NCBI RefSeq assembly: GCF_000716785.1
Contig: NZ_JNYY01000020.1
Span: 1 to 64,000 of the forward strand
Source: Amycolatopsis vancoresmycina
GTDB lineage: Bacteria; Actinomycetota; Actinomycetes; Mycobacteriales; Pseudonocardiaceae
Length of the DNA stretch: 64,000 bases
Direction of reading: 5' to 3'
Of the stretch, positions 54,668 to 63,357 are shown piece after piece (the stretch's first letter is position 1; each line of letters opens with the position of its first letter). The notes beneath the pieces are model-generated. The model was not told the origin of the DNA and did not search any database. It saw nothing but the letters and a program-made list of their open reading frames with translations. The position numbers were made by a program, and so were the translations under genes.

Positions 54668-57139
54668 ATGTTCCGCCCCGCCCGACTGGCCGCCGTGCTG
54701 GCGCTGGCCCTGACCGGACTCGCGGTCCCCGCCGCGCACGCCGGATCCCCACCGCAGTGGCAGCGGCTCACCCCGCCGCTGTCCACGCCGTGGACGAACG
54801 ACGTCTCTCCCACCAACGCGCTGCCGGACTACCCGAGACCGCAGCTGACCCGCGACAAGTGGCAGAACCTCAACGGCGTCTGGGAATTCGCCAAGGCGAC
54901 CCCGGGTGAGGCCGCACCGATCGGGAAGACGCTGGGAGAGCGCATTCTCGTGCCCTACCCGGTCGAGTCCGCGCTGTCCGGGATCATGCGCCACGAAACG
55001 AACATGTGGTACCGCCGCACCTTCGAGGTGCCGAAGACCTGGCAGGTCGGCAAGAGCGGGCAGCGGCTGCTGCTGCACTTCCAGGCCGTCGACTACGACG
55101 CGACGGTGATCGTCAACGGCAAGACCGCCGGCCGCCACACCGGCGGTTACGACGCCTGGTCCGTGGACGTCACCGACGCGCTGACCACGGCGAAGACCCA
55201 GGAGATCGTGGTCGGTGTCGCCGACCCGAACGACCAGGGCGGGCAGCCGATCGGCAAGCAGCGCCAGCCCGGTGACGGCATCTTCTACACGCCGTCGTCC
55301 GGCATCTGGCAGACCGTCTGGATGGAACCGGTGGCGTCCGCGCGCATCGACCGCCTCGACGTCACGCCGGCCCTCGGTTCGGTGACGGTGACCGCGGTGG
55401 TCGGCGGGCCGGTGAAGCAGCGCGTCGAAGCGGTCGCCTACGACCACGGCCGCCCGGTCGGGCGCGTGTCCGGCGACGCGAACAAGCCGTTGCAGCTCAA
55501 GGTGGACCGGCCGCACCTGTGGTCGCCGGACGACCCGTTCCTCTACGACCTGCGGGTCAAGCTCGTCCCGTCGGGCGACGAGGTCGGCTCCTACTTCGGG
55601 CTGCGCACGATCGGCGTCGGCAAGACCGCCGACGGCAAGCAGCGGATGCTGCTCAACGGCAAGTTCGTGATGCAGGTCGGCCCGCTCGACCAGGGCTTCT
55701 GGCCGGACGGCATCTACACCGCGCCGACCGACGCGGCCCTGAAGTTCGACCTGGAGCAGGAGAAGGCGCTCGGCTTCAACATGGTGCGCAAGCACATCAA
55801 GGTCGAGCCGGACCGCTGGTACTACTACGCCGACAAGCTCGGGCTCATGGTCTGGCAGGACATGCCGGCGATGAAGGACGACGTCGAGCCGTCCGCGGCT
55901 TCGCGCGTCAACTACGAGTCCGAGATGAAGCGGATGATCGACCAGCACCGCAGCTTCCCGTCGATCGTCACGTGGGTGCCGTTCAACGAAGGCTGGGGCG
56001 ACTACGAAGTCGGCCGGATCGCCGACGAGGTCAAATCCTGGGATCCCTCGCGGCTGGTGAACGCGGAGTCGGGCGTCAACTGCTGCCGGTCCGAACCGGA
56101 CAGCGGCAAGGGTGACATCTACGACGACCACACCTACACCGGCCCGGGAACCCCGATCCAGACCGGCACGCGCGCGGCCGTCGACGGCGAGTACGGCGGC
56201 CTCGGGCTCAAGGTCGCCGGGCACGAGTTCGACGCGGCGGGCAGCTTCGCGTACGAAATGGAGCCCGACAGCGCGACGCTGACCCGGCGCTACGGCGAGC
56301 TGCAGCAGCGCCTGCTGCTGGTCGCCCAGCGGTGCGGGGTGTCCGCTGGTGTCTACACGCAGACCACCGACGTCGAGAAGGAGGTCAACGGCTTCTTCAC
56401 CTACGACCGGCAGGTGAAGAAGATGGACTTCGCGGCGGTCCGCGCGGCGAACCTCGCGGTGATCAAGGGCGCCACCGGTGCCCCGGTGTCCGGTCCGTCC
56501 GTTCCCGCCGGAACGCCCGGCATCGACGGCATCGCGGCGTACCCGTTCGACGAAAACGCGGGCACGGTGGCCGCGGACACCGTGGGAGACCACGACGCCA
56601 CGCTCGTCGGCGGCGCGTCCTGGACCGCGGGCAAGAGCGGTTCGGCGTTGGCCACCAACGGTTCCGGCCAGTTCGCCGACACCGGCGCCGCCCTGGTGAA
56701 CACCGAGGGCAGCTACAGCGCGGCGGCGTGGGTGAAGTTCAACGCGGTCGGCGACGGCTTCCAGACGATCGTGAGCCAGGACGGCGACAGCACCAGCGCG
56801 TTCTTCCTGCAGTACTCGGGTCAGGACCACCGGCTCGCGATGAGCTTCGTGGGCACGCGGGCCCTGGCGCCCACGGCCCCGGAGGCGAACCGCTGGTACC
56901 ACGTGGTCGGCGTCCGCGACGCGGCCGCGGGAACGCTCAAGCTCTACGTGGACGGCCAGCTGGCGGCCACGAAGAGCGTCTGCCTCGGCGACGCGTCCAC
57001 CGGGCACACGGTGATCGGCCGCGGCAAGTACGGCGGCGGCCCGGTCGACTTCCTGAACGGGGCGGTCGACCAGGTGCACGTCTACGACCGGGCACTGTCC
57101 GATTCGGACGTGAATGCCCTGTTCACCAGCGGCAAGTAG
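54668..57139 (+). CDS. Secreted GH2 glycosidase with LamG domain
   Basis: 823-aa exoenzyme. Signal peptide about 1-26; GH2 sugar-binding sandwich about 55-230 (WQNLNGVWEFAK, WYRRTFEVP, VDYDATVIVNGK); catalytic TIM barrel about 320-610 with probable acid/base Glu441 (FNEGWGDYE) and probable nucleophile Glu508 (DGEYGG); LamG/concanavalin-like domain about 640-823. GH2 includes beta-galactosidases, glucuronidases, mannosidases and, in Streptomyces, exo-galactofuranosidases. Position after a YtfQRT-YjfF-like importer makes galactofuranosidase an attractive reading. AGGAGG 8 nt before the ATG. Follows the importer by 65 bp, across a hairpin. Confidence 0.87.
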   Translation: MFRPARLAAVLALALTGLAVPAAHAGSPPQWQRLTPPLSTPWTNDVSPTNALPDYPRPQLTRDKWQNLNGVWEFAKATPGEAAPIGKTLGERILVPYPVESALSGIMRHETNMWYRRTFEVPKTWQVGKSGQRLLLHFQAVDYDATVIVNGKTAGRHTGGYDAWSVDVTDALTTAKTQEIVVGVADPNDQGGQPIGKQRQPGDGIFYTPSSGIWQTVWMEPVASARIDRLDVTPALGSVTVTAVVGGPVKQRVEAVAYDHGRPVGRVSGDANKPLQLKVDRPHLWSPDDPFLYDLRVKLVPSGDEVGSYFGLRTIGVGKTADGKQRMLLNGKFVMQVGPLDQGFWPDGIYTAPTDAALKFDLEQEKALGFNMVRKHIKVEPDRWYYYADKLGLMVWQDMPAMKDDVEPSAASRVNYESEMKRMIDQHRSFPSIVTWVPFNEGWGDYEVGRIADEVKSWDPSRLVNAESGVNCCRSEPDSGKGDIYDDHTYTGPGTPIQTGTRAAVDGEYGGLGLKVAGHEFDAAGSFAYEMEPDSATLTRRYGELQQRLLLVAQRCGVSAGVYTQTTDVEKEVNGFFTYDRQVKKMDFAAVRAANLAVIKGATGAPVSGPSVPAGTPGIDGIAAYPFDENAGTVAADTVGDHDATLVGGASWTAGKSGSALATNGSGQFADTGAALVNTEGSYSAAAWVKFNAVGDGFQTIVSQDGDSTSAFFLQYSGQDHRLAMSFVGTRALAPTAPEANRWYHVVGVRDAAAGTLKLYVDGQLAATKSVCLGDASTGHTVIGRGKYGGGPVDFLNGAVDQVHVYDRALSDSDVNALFTSGK

Positions 57140-57157
57140 GGAAGGCAACCGGTAACG

Positions 57158-57224
57158 CCCCCTGTGCGTGTGCGATAGCAGTATGGCCGTACTCCACGGC
57201 CATCGGGTGCACACGCACAGGGGG
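57158..57224 (+). promoter_or_regulatory. Two-level stem-loop enclosing a ribosome site
   Basis: Outer arms of 16 bp (57158-57173 and 57209-57224) pair perfectly and enclose an inner 8-bp hairpin (57183-57190 with 57196-57203). The right arm contains AGGGGG, the apparent ribosome site of the next gene, so the structure could terminate the GH2 transcript or block translation of the downstream gene. Confidence 0.7.
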
Positions 57225-57233
57225 TGAGCCGTT

Positions 57234-59594
57234 TTGGGCTCCGCAAGATCCAAGCTGCCCGCGAGAGCGGGCGTTCTCACACTCGTCACGGCGGTCGCCG
57301 CGGTCCTCACCGCGGTCCCGGCCGCGGCGGAATCGACCACCGAGATCGCGGCCTCTTCGTGGGCCTACATCGACTCGGCCGTGCCGAAGGCCAGCTTCGT
57401 CGACCAGGCCGGGGACGCGCCGGTCGGCGCGCACACCTACGCCGGCGGCACGAACCACGTGTCCAAGTCCTACGTCACCTTCGACCTCTCGGCGCTGCGC
57501 GGGAACCGCCTGCAGTCGGCGTACGTGAGCACCGGCGAAACCGCCGTCACCGACTGCGCCAACGCGCGCTCGACGGAGCTCTGGCTGACCGCCCCGGCGA
57601 AGAAGCCGACGTGGAACACCCAGCCGGCCGAGCTGCTCAAGGTCAACGGGCCGTACCTCGACTCGTCGTGCCCGTCGGACCGGCTGACCTGGACGGCCAC
57701 CGCGGCGATCCAGAACGCGCTCGACGCCGGGCGCACGACGGCGACGTTCGTCCTGCGGCTGCCGGACAACCAGCTGAACGACCCGAAGTTCGGCCGCGAG
57801 TACGACCCGAAGGCGAAGCTCTTCCTCAACTACGACAAGCCACCGGCCAAGCCGACCGGGCTCACCGTCACCTACCAGCCGTGCACGGCTAAGCCGCTCG
57901 TGGTGTCCCGCCAGGTGGTGCTGGGCGCCGACGCCACGGACCCGGACGACGACTACCCCGGCACGGAGTTCGCGTTCTGGCCCGCCGACCACCCCGACCA
58001 GCGCACCACCCTGGGCGGCACGGGCCGGACGTGGGTCGAGATCACGTCACGCGTCAGCGAAGGCGTCACCTACGCCTGGCAGGTGCGGGGCAAGGACGAC
58101 AGCGGCCTCTTCGGACCGTGGAGCGCGACCTGCAAGTTCACCACCGACTTCACCGCGCCCGCGGCCGCGCCGGTCATCACCTCGCCCGACTACAACGCCG
58201 AAGCGCCGCCCGGATCCGGGGGCACCGGCGTGCCGGGGACGTTCGTCTTCGACGCCAAGGGTGACACCGACGTCGTCGGCTTCAAGTGGGACGGCGGCTA
58301 CGCGGCCGCGGACCGCCGCGGCGGGAAGGCGACCGTGCGGTACGCGCCGGACTGGGAAGGCCCGGTGAGCATCAGCGCGACGGCCGTCGACGCGGCGGGC
58401 AACCAGGGCCCGACCGCCTCCTACCGGTTCTGGGTCGCGGACAACAAGCCCGGGGTGACCTGCACGCCGTTCGACGCCTACGTCGGCACCGAGCGGACGT
58501 GCACCTTCACGCCGTACGGCAGCACCCCGGTCACCGCGTACGTGTACCACCTGACCAACCAGGACGACCGCACGGTGCCGGCCGGACCGGACGGCACGGC
58601 GACGGTGACGGTCACGCCGACCGACCCGGAGCTGTACACGATCCAGGTCTCCGCCCGGGCCCGGCTGTCCACCGGGTACCTGACCGCGGCGACCGACGGC
58701 CAGCTGCTGAGCGAGGCGGGCGAGCCCGAGGTCGAAACGCTCACCGCGAACCCGGTCCAGGGCTTGCCGGTGCAGTTCCGGGTGCACGCCACCCTGCCCG
58801 GCTCGGTGTCGGCGACCTACCACCTCGAGTCGGGCGACCCGGTCACGGTCCCGCTCGACGCGGACGGCACCGCCACCGTCACGGTCACGCCGGCGACGTC
58901 GTCGTGGAACTCGCTGTACGTGTACACGAGCCTCGCCTCGGGCATCCGTTCCGGCTGGGGCCAGGGCAGCGTCATGGTCGCGTCGAACAAGCCGAAGGTG
59001 ACGAGCGCGGAGTACCCGGAGAGCCAGACCAGCGGCGCGGTGGGCACGCCCGGCACGTTCGTGTTCTCGTCGCCGGTCCCGGGCGCGGTCAGCTACACCT
59101 ACCAGTTCAGCGGCGGCCCGCAGAGCACGGTCGCGGCGGGCCCGGACGGCACGGCGAGCGTGGTGTTCACCCCGACGCAGAGCTACACCAACAGCATCTG
59201 GGTGACGACGAAGTTCGCCGACGGCACGGTGTCCGAACAGGGCGGGTACTACTTCTACGTGGCGTACTCGTCCCCGCGCCTGACCTGTGACGCGACCGGC
59301 TGGTCGGTGGCGCCGGGGCAGCACATCCAGTGCACCCTGTCACCGGTCCAGGCGAACCTGGCGAGCTACGGCTACCAGGTGGACTCCGGCCCGCAGGTCA
59401 CGCTGGCCCCCGGAGCCGACGGCACGGCGACGTTCGGCTTCGACGTGCCGGCCGACCGGCAGAGCGGCTCGTACGTCCAGCTGCGGGCGTGGAGCACGAA
59501 CACGGCAGGCACGAAGTCGGACGAGACGGGCACGAGCTTCTACGTGTACGTGAACACGAGCACGTCGGCGCGCGGCACGGCGCTGGCGGTCTGA
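57234..59594 (+). CDS. Large secreted DNRLRE/Ig-like repeat protein
   Basis: 786-aa exoprotein with a TTG start (no in-frame ATG or GTG preserves the signal peptide at about 1-33). Residues about 40-190 form a DNRLRE-type domain (SWAYIDSAVPKASF, SKSYVTFDLSALRG, PTWNTQPAEL, FVLRLPDNQLNDPKFGREYDPKAKLFLNY). A fibronectin-like domain is near 195-305, then four or more Ig-like modules, several with the repeated phrase GPDGTATVTVTP. No catalytic site is seen. It may bind or display polysaccharide for the adjacent GH2 enzyme. The ribosome site AGGGGG is inside a hairpin. Confidence 0.82.
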   Translation: MGSARSKLPARAGVLTLVTAVAAVLTAVPAAAESTTEIAASSWAYIDSAVPKASFVDQAGDAPVGAHTYAGGTNHVSKSYVTFDLSALRGNRLQSAYVSTGETAVTDCANARSTELWLTAPAKKPTWNTQPAELLKVNGPYLDSSCPSDRLTWTATAAIQNALDAGRTTATFVLRLPDNQLNDPKFGREYDPKAKLFLNYDKPPAKPTGLTVTYQPCTAKPLVVSRQVVLGADATDPDDDYPGTEFAFWPADHPDQRTTLGGTGRTWVEITSRVSEGVTYAWQVRGKDDSGLFGPWSATCKFTTDFTAPAAAPVITSPDYNAEAPPGSGGTGVPGTFVFDAKGDTDVVGFKWDGGYAAADRRGGKATVRYAPDWEGPVSISATAVDAAGNQGPTASYRFWVADNKPGVTCTPFDAYVGTERTCTFTPYGSTPVTAYVYHLTNQDDRTVPAGPDGTATVTVTPTDPELYTIQVSARARLSTGYLTAATDGQLLSEAGEPEVETLTANPVQGLPVQFRVHATLPGSVSATYHLESGDPVTVPLDADGTATVTVTPATSSWNSLYVYTSLASGIRSGWGQGSVMVASNKPKVTSAEYPESQTSGAVGTPGTFVFSSPVPGAVSYTYQFSGGPQSTVAAGPDGTASVVFTPTQSYTNSIWVTTKFADGTVSEQGGYYFYVAYSSPRLTCDATGWSVAPGQHIQCTLSPVQANLASYGYQVDSGPQVTLAPGADGTATFGFDVPADRQSGSYVQLRAWSTNTAGTKSDETGTSFYVYVNTSTSARGTALAV

Positions 59595-59600
59595 GTCACC

Positions 59601-59638
59601 GGTGACGGCCACCACGGCTTGCCGTGGTGGCCGTCACC
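59601..59638. terminator. 17-bp terminator hairpin
   Basis: Arms 59601-59617 and 59622-59638 pair perfectly with a 4-nt loop (CTTG), between the repeat-protein gene and the convergent PGPGW gene. Confidence 0.8.
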
Positions 59639-59653
59639 ACTGTCTACAGGGGA

Positions 59654-60076
59654 CTAGCGGTCGGTCGAAGCCTTCGTCTTCCGCTTCGCCTTGACCCGCT
59701 GATAACTCCAGATCAGCAGCGCGAAGAGGATCACCGACGACAGGATCAGGCTCGACCCGGTGCTCCAGCCGCTGAACGGCAGCGACTTCACCGTCCCCCA
59801 GACGATTCCCGCCGCCAGCAGCGCCAGCCCGGCCAGCACCGAACCGGCGATCCGCAGCGGTGACGAAACGCTCTCCTCGGCCGCCTTCATCGCGCGGTCG
59901 CGCACCGGGTCGACGTACTTCTCGAGCGCCGGGAACTCCGACGCCAGCAGCAGCAACCCGGCGAGCACCAGCAGCAGCCCGGGGCCGGGCAGGACGAGCA
60001 GCAGCACCCCGACCACCAGCAGGATGGCACCGGCCACCGTGATCAGGATCCGCTTCGCCTGCTTGCCGAGGCCCAC
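59654..60076 (-). CDS. PGPGW family small membrane protein
   Basis: 140-aa protein with the PGPG-containing helix pair LVVGVLLLVLPGPGLLLVLAGLLLLASEFPALEKYVDPVRDRAMKAAEES of the TIGR02611/PGPGW transmembrane family, and two more helices. The function is unknown. GTG start at 60076 with GAGGGGAG upstream. Its first 34 bp lie within the end of the serine hydrolase gene on the same strand, suggesting cotranscription. Confidence 0.82.
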   Translation of the reverse strand: MGLGKQAKRILITVAGAILLVVGVLLLVLPGPGLLLVLAGLLLLASEFPALEKYVDPVRDRAMKAAEESVSSPLRIAGSVLAGLALLAAGIVWGTVKSLPFSGWSTGSSLILSSVILFALLIWSYQRVKAKRKTKASTDR

Positions 60077-61473
60077 CGGTCGTCTCCCCTCGTTTCGCCC
60101 GATTCTTCCTGGTGACGGCCTCGCGTGCCACTCACGACGGCCCGCGCCCTGGCCGCGGCCACGATCACGCCCGCCAGCGCGGCCACGCCGAGCGCGGCCA
60201 CGAGCCCCGGCCAGACGTAGAGCACCTGCGCGTAGGTACCCCGCCGCCCGGCGAATACCCACCCGAGCAGCTGCGGCAGGAACACCAGGGGCACGAGCGG
60301 CAGCAGCGGCGGCACGGTCCGCCACCACCGCGGCTTCCGGCCGGCGCGCCGGACACCGATGATCGCGAGCCCCACCGCGACCAGGGCCAGCGCGCCGAGC
60401 ACCCGGTCGGCGACCACCCCGGCGGGCAGCGCGGGCTCCGGCGCGCCGCCCTCGAGCAGGCTCGCCAGGCCGTTGGCCAGCAGCTCGGCCTCGTTGTCCA
60501 GGGCCATCCCGGTGTTCGCCACCACGGCGATGCCGTACCCGCCGGGCAGCAGCACCTGCGCGGCGGTGTGGGAGAACCAGTCGCCGGTGTGGGACACCCG
60601 GCCGTCCCGGACGGTCCAGCCCAGCGCGTAGCCGCGTCCGGGCGCAGGCGTGTGGGCCAGCGCGGCGGCCGACGGCGAGACCACTCCACCGCCGTCCCGC
60701 TGCGCGATCAGCCAGCGCGCGAGGTCGGCCGCGGTGCTCAGCACACCGTGGCTGCCGCCGGTGAACCAGTCCGGTTCGGACACCGGGACCGCGATCCCGA
60801 AGGCCCGGACGTACCCCTCGGTCCCGGACGGCGGCGAGTCCACCGAAGTGCTGGCGGTCATGCCCAGCGGCCGGAAGACGTGCGCGGCCAGGTAGTCCGC
60901 GAACGGCTGCCCGGCCACCACCTCGACGATCCGGGCGGCCACCTGGTAGTTCGGGTTGTGGTAGTGGAACTCCGCGCCGGGCTCGCTCGCCAGCGGCGCA
61001 TCGGCCAGGCGCGTGACGGCCTCGGCGAGCGTGTGCGGCTGCGCCAGCTTGAGGTCGGGGAACGCCGAGTCGGCCATCCCGGACGTCTGGTCCAGCAGCA
61101 TCCGGACGGTGATCCGGCCGCCGCGGGGATCGGCGAGCCGGAAGCCCGGCAGGTACCGCGTCACCGGCTCGTCGAGCCCGACCCGCCCGGCCTCGGCCAG
61201 CTGCAGCACGGCGAAGGCGGTCATGGACTTGCTCAGCGACGCGATCGGCAGCCGGGCCGACGCGCCGAGGGGCGCGCCCGCCGCGTCGTGGCCGTAGCCG
61301 GCCACGCGGACGACGTCGGTGCCGTGGGTGACGGCGACCACCGCGCCGGGCAGGCCGGTGTGGTCGAGGTAGGCGCGGACGTAGCCGTCGATGTCCCGCG
61401 GCGGCGCCGCCGCGGCCGCCGGGGTCGCGGTGGCGAGCAGCAGGGCCGCGAGCAGGAGGAAGAGCCTGGTCAT
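60043..61473 (-). CDS. Membrane-anchored beta-lactamase-family serine hydrolase
   Basis: 476-aa class C-like serine hydrolase. Signal peptide about 1-23; SxxK motif SLSK; YHN (Y-x-N) in FHYHNPNYQV; HTG in SHTGDWFSH. From about 355 there are about four hydrophobic helices (VVADRVLGALALVAVGLAIIG onward). Probably an exported D-amino peptidase or esterase attached to the membrane. The triad is complete. Start ATG 61473. Confidence 0.87.
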   Translation of the reverse strand: MTRLFLLLAALLLATATPAAAAAPPRDIDGYVRAYLDHTGLPGAVVAVTHGTDVVRVAGYGHDAAGAPLGASARLPIASLSKSMTAFAVLQLAEAGRVGLDEPVTRYLPGFRLADPRGGRITVRMLLDQTSGMADSAFPDLKLAQPHTLAEAVTRLADAPLASEPGAEFHYHNPNYQVAARIVEVVAGQPFADYLAAHVFRPLGMTASTSVDSPPSGTEGYVRAFGIAVPVSEPDWFTGGSHGVLSTAADLARWLIAQRDGGGVVSPSAAALAHTPAPGRGYALGWTVRDGRVSHTGDWFSHTAAQVLLPGGYGIAVVANTGMALDNEAELLANGLASLLEGGAPEPALPAGVVADRVLGALALVAVGLAIIGVRRAGRKPRWWRTVPPLLPLVPLVFLPQLLGWVFAGRRGTYAQVLYVWPGLVAALGVAALAGVIVAAARARAVVSGTRGRHQEESGETRGDDRWASASRRSGS

Positions 61474-61580
61474 GCCGGTGAAGGTAGGCGGCGGGCAACC
61501 CCGGCGGCCGCTGCCGGACGGCGGGCCCGGCCCCCTACTTTCGGCACCTTCTCGACTGCCAGCCCGGGTTCGGCTACCCG

Positions 61581-62165
61581 CTACTGCGCCAGCAGCTGCT
61601 CGAACGGCACGAACGCCGGCTCTCCCGAAGGCGCAACTCGACCCTCGGCTGCCGAAGCCAGCTCCGCGCCGGCCTTCTCGATCCGCCGCTGCAACGCCCC
61701 CGACGCCTCACCGCTGCCCCAGTCCGACGACGCCGCGTACACGCCCGTCGCGACCGGATCCGCCTTCAGGTACCCGAACAACGGCCGCAGCTGGTAGTCG
61801 AGGACCAGCGAATGCCGTTCCGTGCCACCGGTGGCCGCCAGCAGCACCGGCTTGCCCGTCAGCGAATCCGTGTCCAGCACGTCGAAGAACGACTTGAACA
61901 GCCCGCTGTAGCCGGCGGTGAACACCGGGGTCACCGCGATCAGCGCGTCCGCGCCGGTCACCGTCTCGATGGCCGTGCGCAGTTCCGGGCTCGGGAAGCC
62001 GGTCAGCAGGTTCTTCGTGATGTCCAGGGCGATGTCCCGCAGCTCCACCACGGACACCTCGGCCGGCGACCCGGCCGCGGCGACGGTCGCCGCGGCCAGC
62101 CGGTCGGCCAGCAGGCGGGTCGACGAAGGCACCGACAGACCCGCCGTCACCACCGCGATCTTCAT
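61581..62165 (-). CDS. NADPH-dependent FMN reductase (CE1759 type)
   Basis: 194-aa flavodoxin-fold reductase. FMN loop AGLSVPSSTRLLAD, then TPVFTAGYSGLFKSFFDVLD and LLAATGGTERHSLVLDYQLRPLF. Matches the family that accompanies CE1758-type luciferase-like monooxygenases and supplies reduced FMN. The ATG overlaps the stop of the monooxygenase (ATGA at 62162-62165), so they are translated in tandem. Confidence 0.88.
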   Translation of the reverse strand: MKIAVVTAGLSVPSSTRLLADRLAAATVAAAGSPAEVSVVELRDIALDITKNLLTGFPSPELRTAIETVTGADALIAVTPVFTAGYSGLFKSFFDVLDTDSLTGKPVLLAATGGTERHSLVLDYQLRPLFGYLKADPVATGVYAASSDWGSGEASGALQRRIEKAGAELASAAEGRVAPSGEPAFVPFEQLLAQ

Positions 62166-63250
62166 ACCGAAGCCTCCACTCGCGCCGCCGCCTTCAGGGA
62201 TTCGTGGGTCGGCGCGTCCGGCACGTGGGCCGGGCGCAGCGCGTCGAGTTCCTTGCGCAGCACCGGGATCACGTGCTCACCGAGCAGGTCGAGCTGCTCC
62301 AGCACCGTCTTGAGCGGCAGGCCCGCGTGGTCCATCAGGAACAGCTGGCGCTGGTAGTCGCCGAAGTGCTCGCGGAAGGTCAGCGTCTTGTCGATGACCT
62401 CCTGCGGGCTGCCGACGGTGAGCGGGGTCTGGTCGGTGAACTCCTCCAGCGACGGGCCGTGCCCGTACACCGGCGCGTTGTCGAAGTACGGCCGGAACTC
62501 GTTCCACGCGTCCTGCGACTTCGGCCGGATGAACGCCTGCCCGCCGAGGCCGACGATCGCCTGGTCGGCGGAGCCGTGTCCGTAGTGCTCGAACCGCTGG
62601 CGGTAGAAGGCGATCAGCTGCTGGAAGTGCTCCTTGGGCCAGAAGATGTGGTTGGCGAAGAAGCCGTCGCCGTAGTACGCGGCCTGCTCGGCGATCTCCG
62701 GGCTGCGGATGGAGCCGTGCCAGACGAACGGCGGGACGCCGTCCAAGGGCCGCGGCGTCGACGTGAAGCCCTGCAACGGCGTGCGGAACTTGCCTTCCCA
62801 GTCGACGACGTCCTCGCGCCACAGCTTGCGCAGCAGCGCGTAGTTCTCGATGGCGAGCGGGATGCCCTGGCGGATGTCCTGGCCGAACCACGGGTAGACC
62901 GGGCCGGTGTTGCCGCGGCCCATCATCAGGTCGACGCGGCCGTCGGCGAGGTGCTGCAGCATCGCGAAGTCCTCGGCGATCTTCACCGGGTCGTTCGTGG
63001 TGATCAGCGTCGTCGACGTCGACAGGATCAGCTTGGACGTCTGCGCCGCGATGTGGCCCAGCATCGTCGTGGGCGAGGACGGGACGAACGGCGGGTTGTG
63101 GTGCTCGCCGGTCGCGAAGACGTCGAGGCCGACCTCTTCGGCCTTGAGCGCGATCCGGACCATCGCCTTGATCCGCTCGTGTTCCGTCGGCGTGACGCCG
63201 TTCGTGGGATCGGTCGTGACGTCGCCCACCGTGAAGATTCCGAACTGCAT
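62162..63250 (-). CDS. FMN-dependent luciferase-like monooxygenase (CE1758 type)
   Basis: 362-aa LLM enzyme. MQFGIFTVGDVTTDP, LDVFATGEHHNPPFVPSSPTTML, TTLITTNDPVKIAEDFAMLQHLADGRVDLMMGRGNTGPVYPWFG and a late VGSPQEVIDKTLTFREHFGDYQRQ are the hallmarks. It needs reduced FMN, provided by the coupled reductase. GGGAG 7 nt before the ATG at 63250 fixes the start. A good promoter is visible at 63274-63302. Confidence 0.9.
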   Translation of the reverse strand: MQFGIFTVGDVTTDPTNGVTPTEHERIKAMVRIALKAEEVGLDVFATGEHHNPPFVPSSPTTMLGHIAAQTSKLILSTSTTLITTNDPVKIAEDFAMLQHLADGRVDLMMGRGNTGPVYPWFGQDIRQGIPLAIENYALLRKLWREDVVDWEGKFRTPLQGFTSTPRPLDGVPPFVWHGSIRSPEIAEQAAYYGDGFFANHIFWPKEHFQQLIAFYRQRFEHYGHGSADQAIVGLGGQAFIRPKSQDAWNEFRPYFDNAPVYGHGPSLEEFTDQTPLTVGSPQEVIDKTLTFREHFGDYQRQLFLMDHAGLPLKTVLEQLDLLGEHVIPVLRKELDALRPAHVPDAPTHESLKAAARVEASV

Positions 63251-63273
63251 GACCTGCTCCCTTCGCGAGCACC

Positions 63274-63302
63274 ATCTTACATGCGCGTTCAACTACTTCC
63301 AA
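63274..63302 (-). promoter_or_regulatory. Promoter of the monooxygenase/reductase pair
   Basis: On the minus strand, TTGGAA (63297-63302) and TAAGAT (63274-63279) are 17 bp apart, 24 bp before the start codon. The -35 element overlaps TCCAAGCAAG, a 10-mer also found in HxlR operator copy 2. Confidence 0.55.
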
Positions 63303-63357
63303 GCAAGAGATATTCCGGCCGTCAGGCCCCCGGGAGGCACCGGCTAAGGTCAAGGAC

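Noticed and set aside
57224..57892. Frame starting at GTG 57224 (MSRFGLRK...)
   Set aside because: It has a better-looking start codon but a domain-free, His/Arg-rich translation, whereas the TTG-start frame has a signal peptide and DNRLRE domain.
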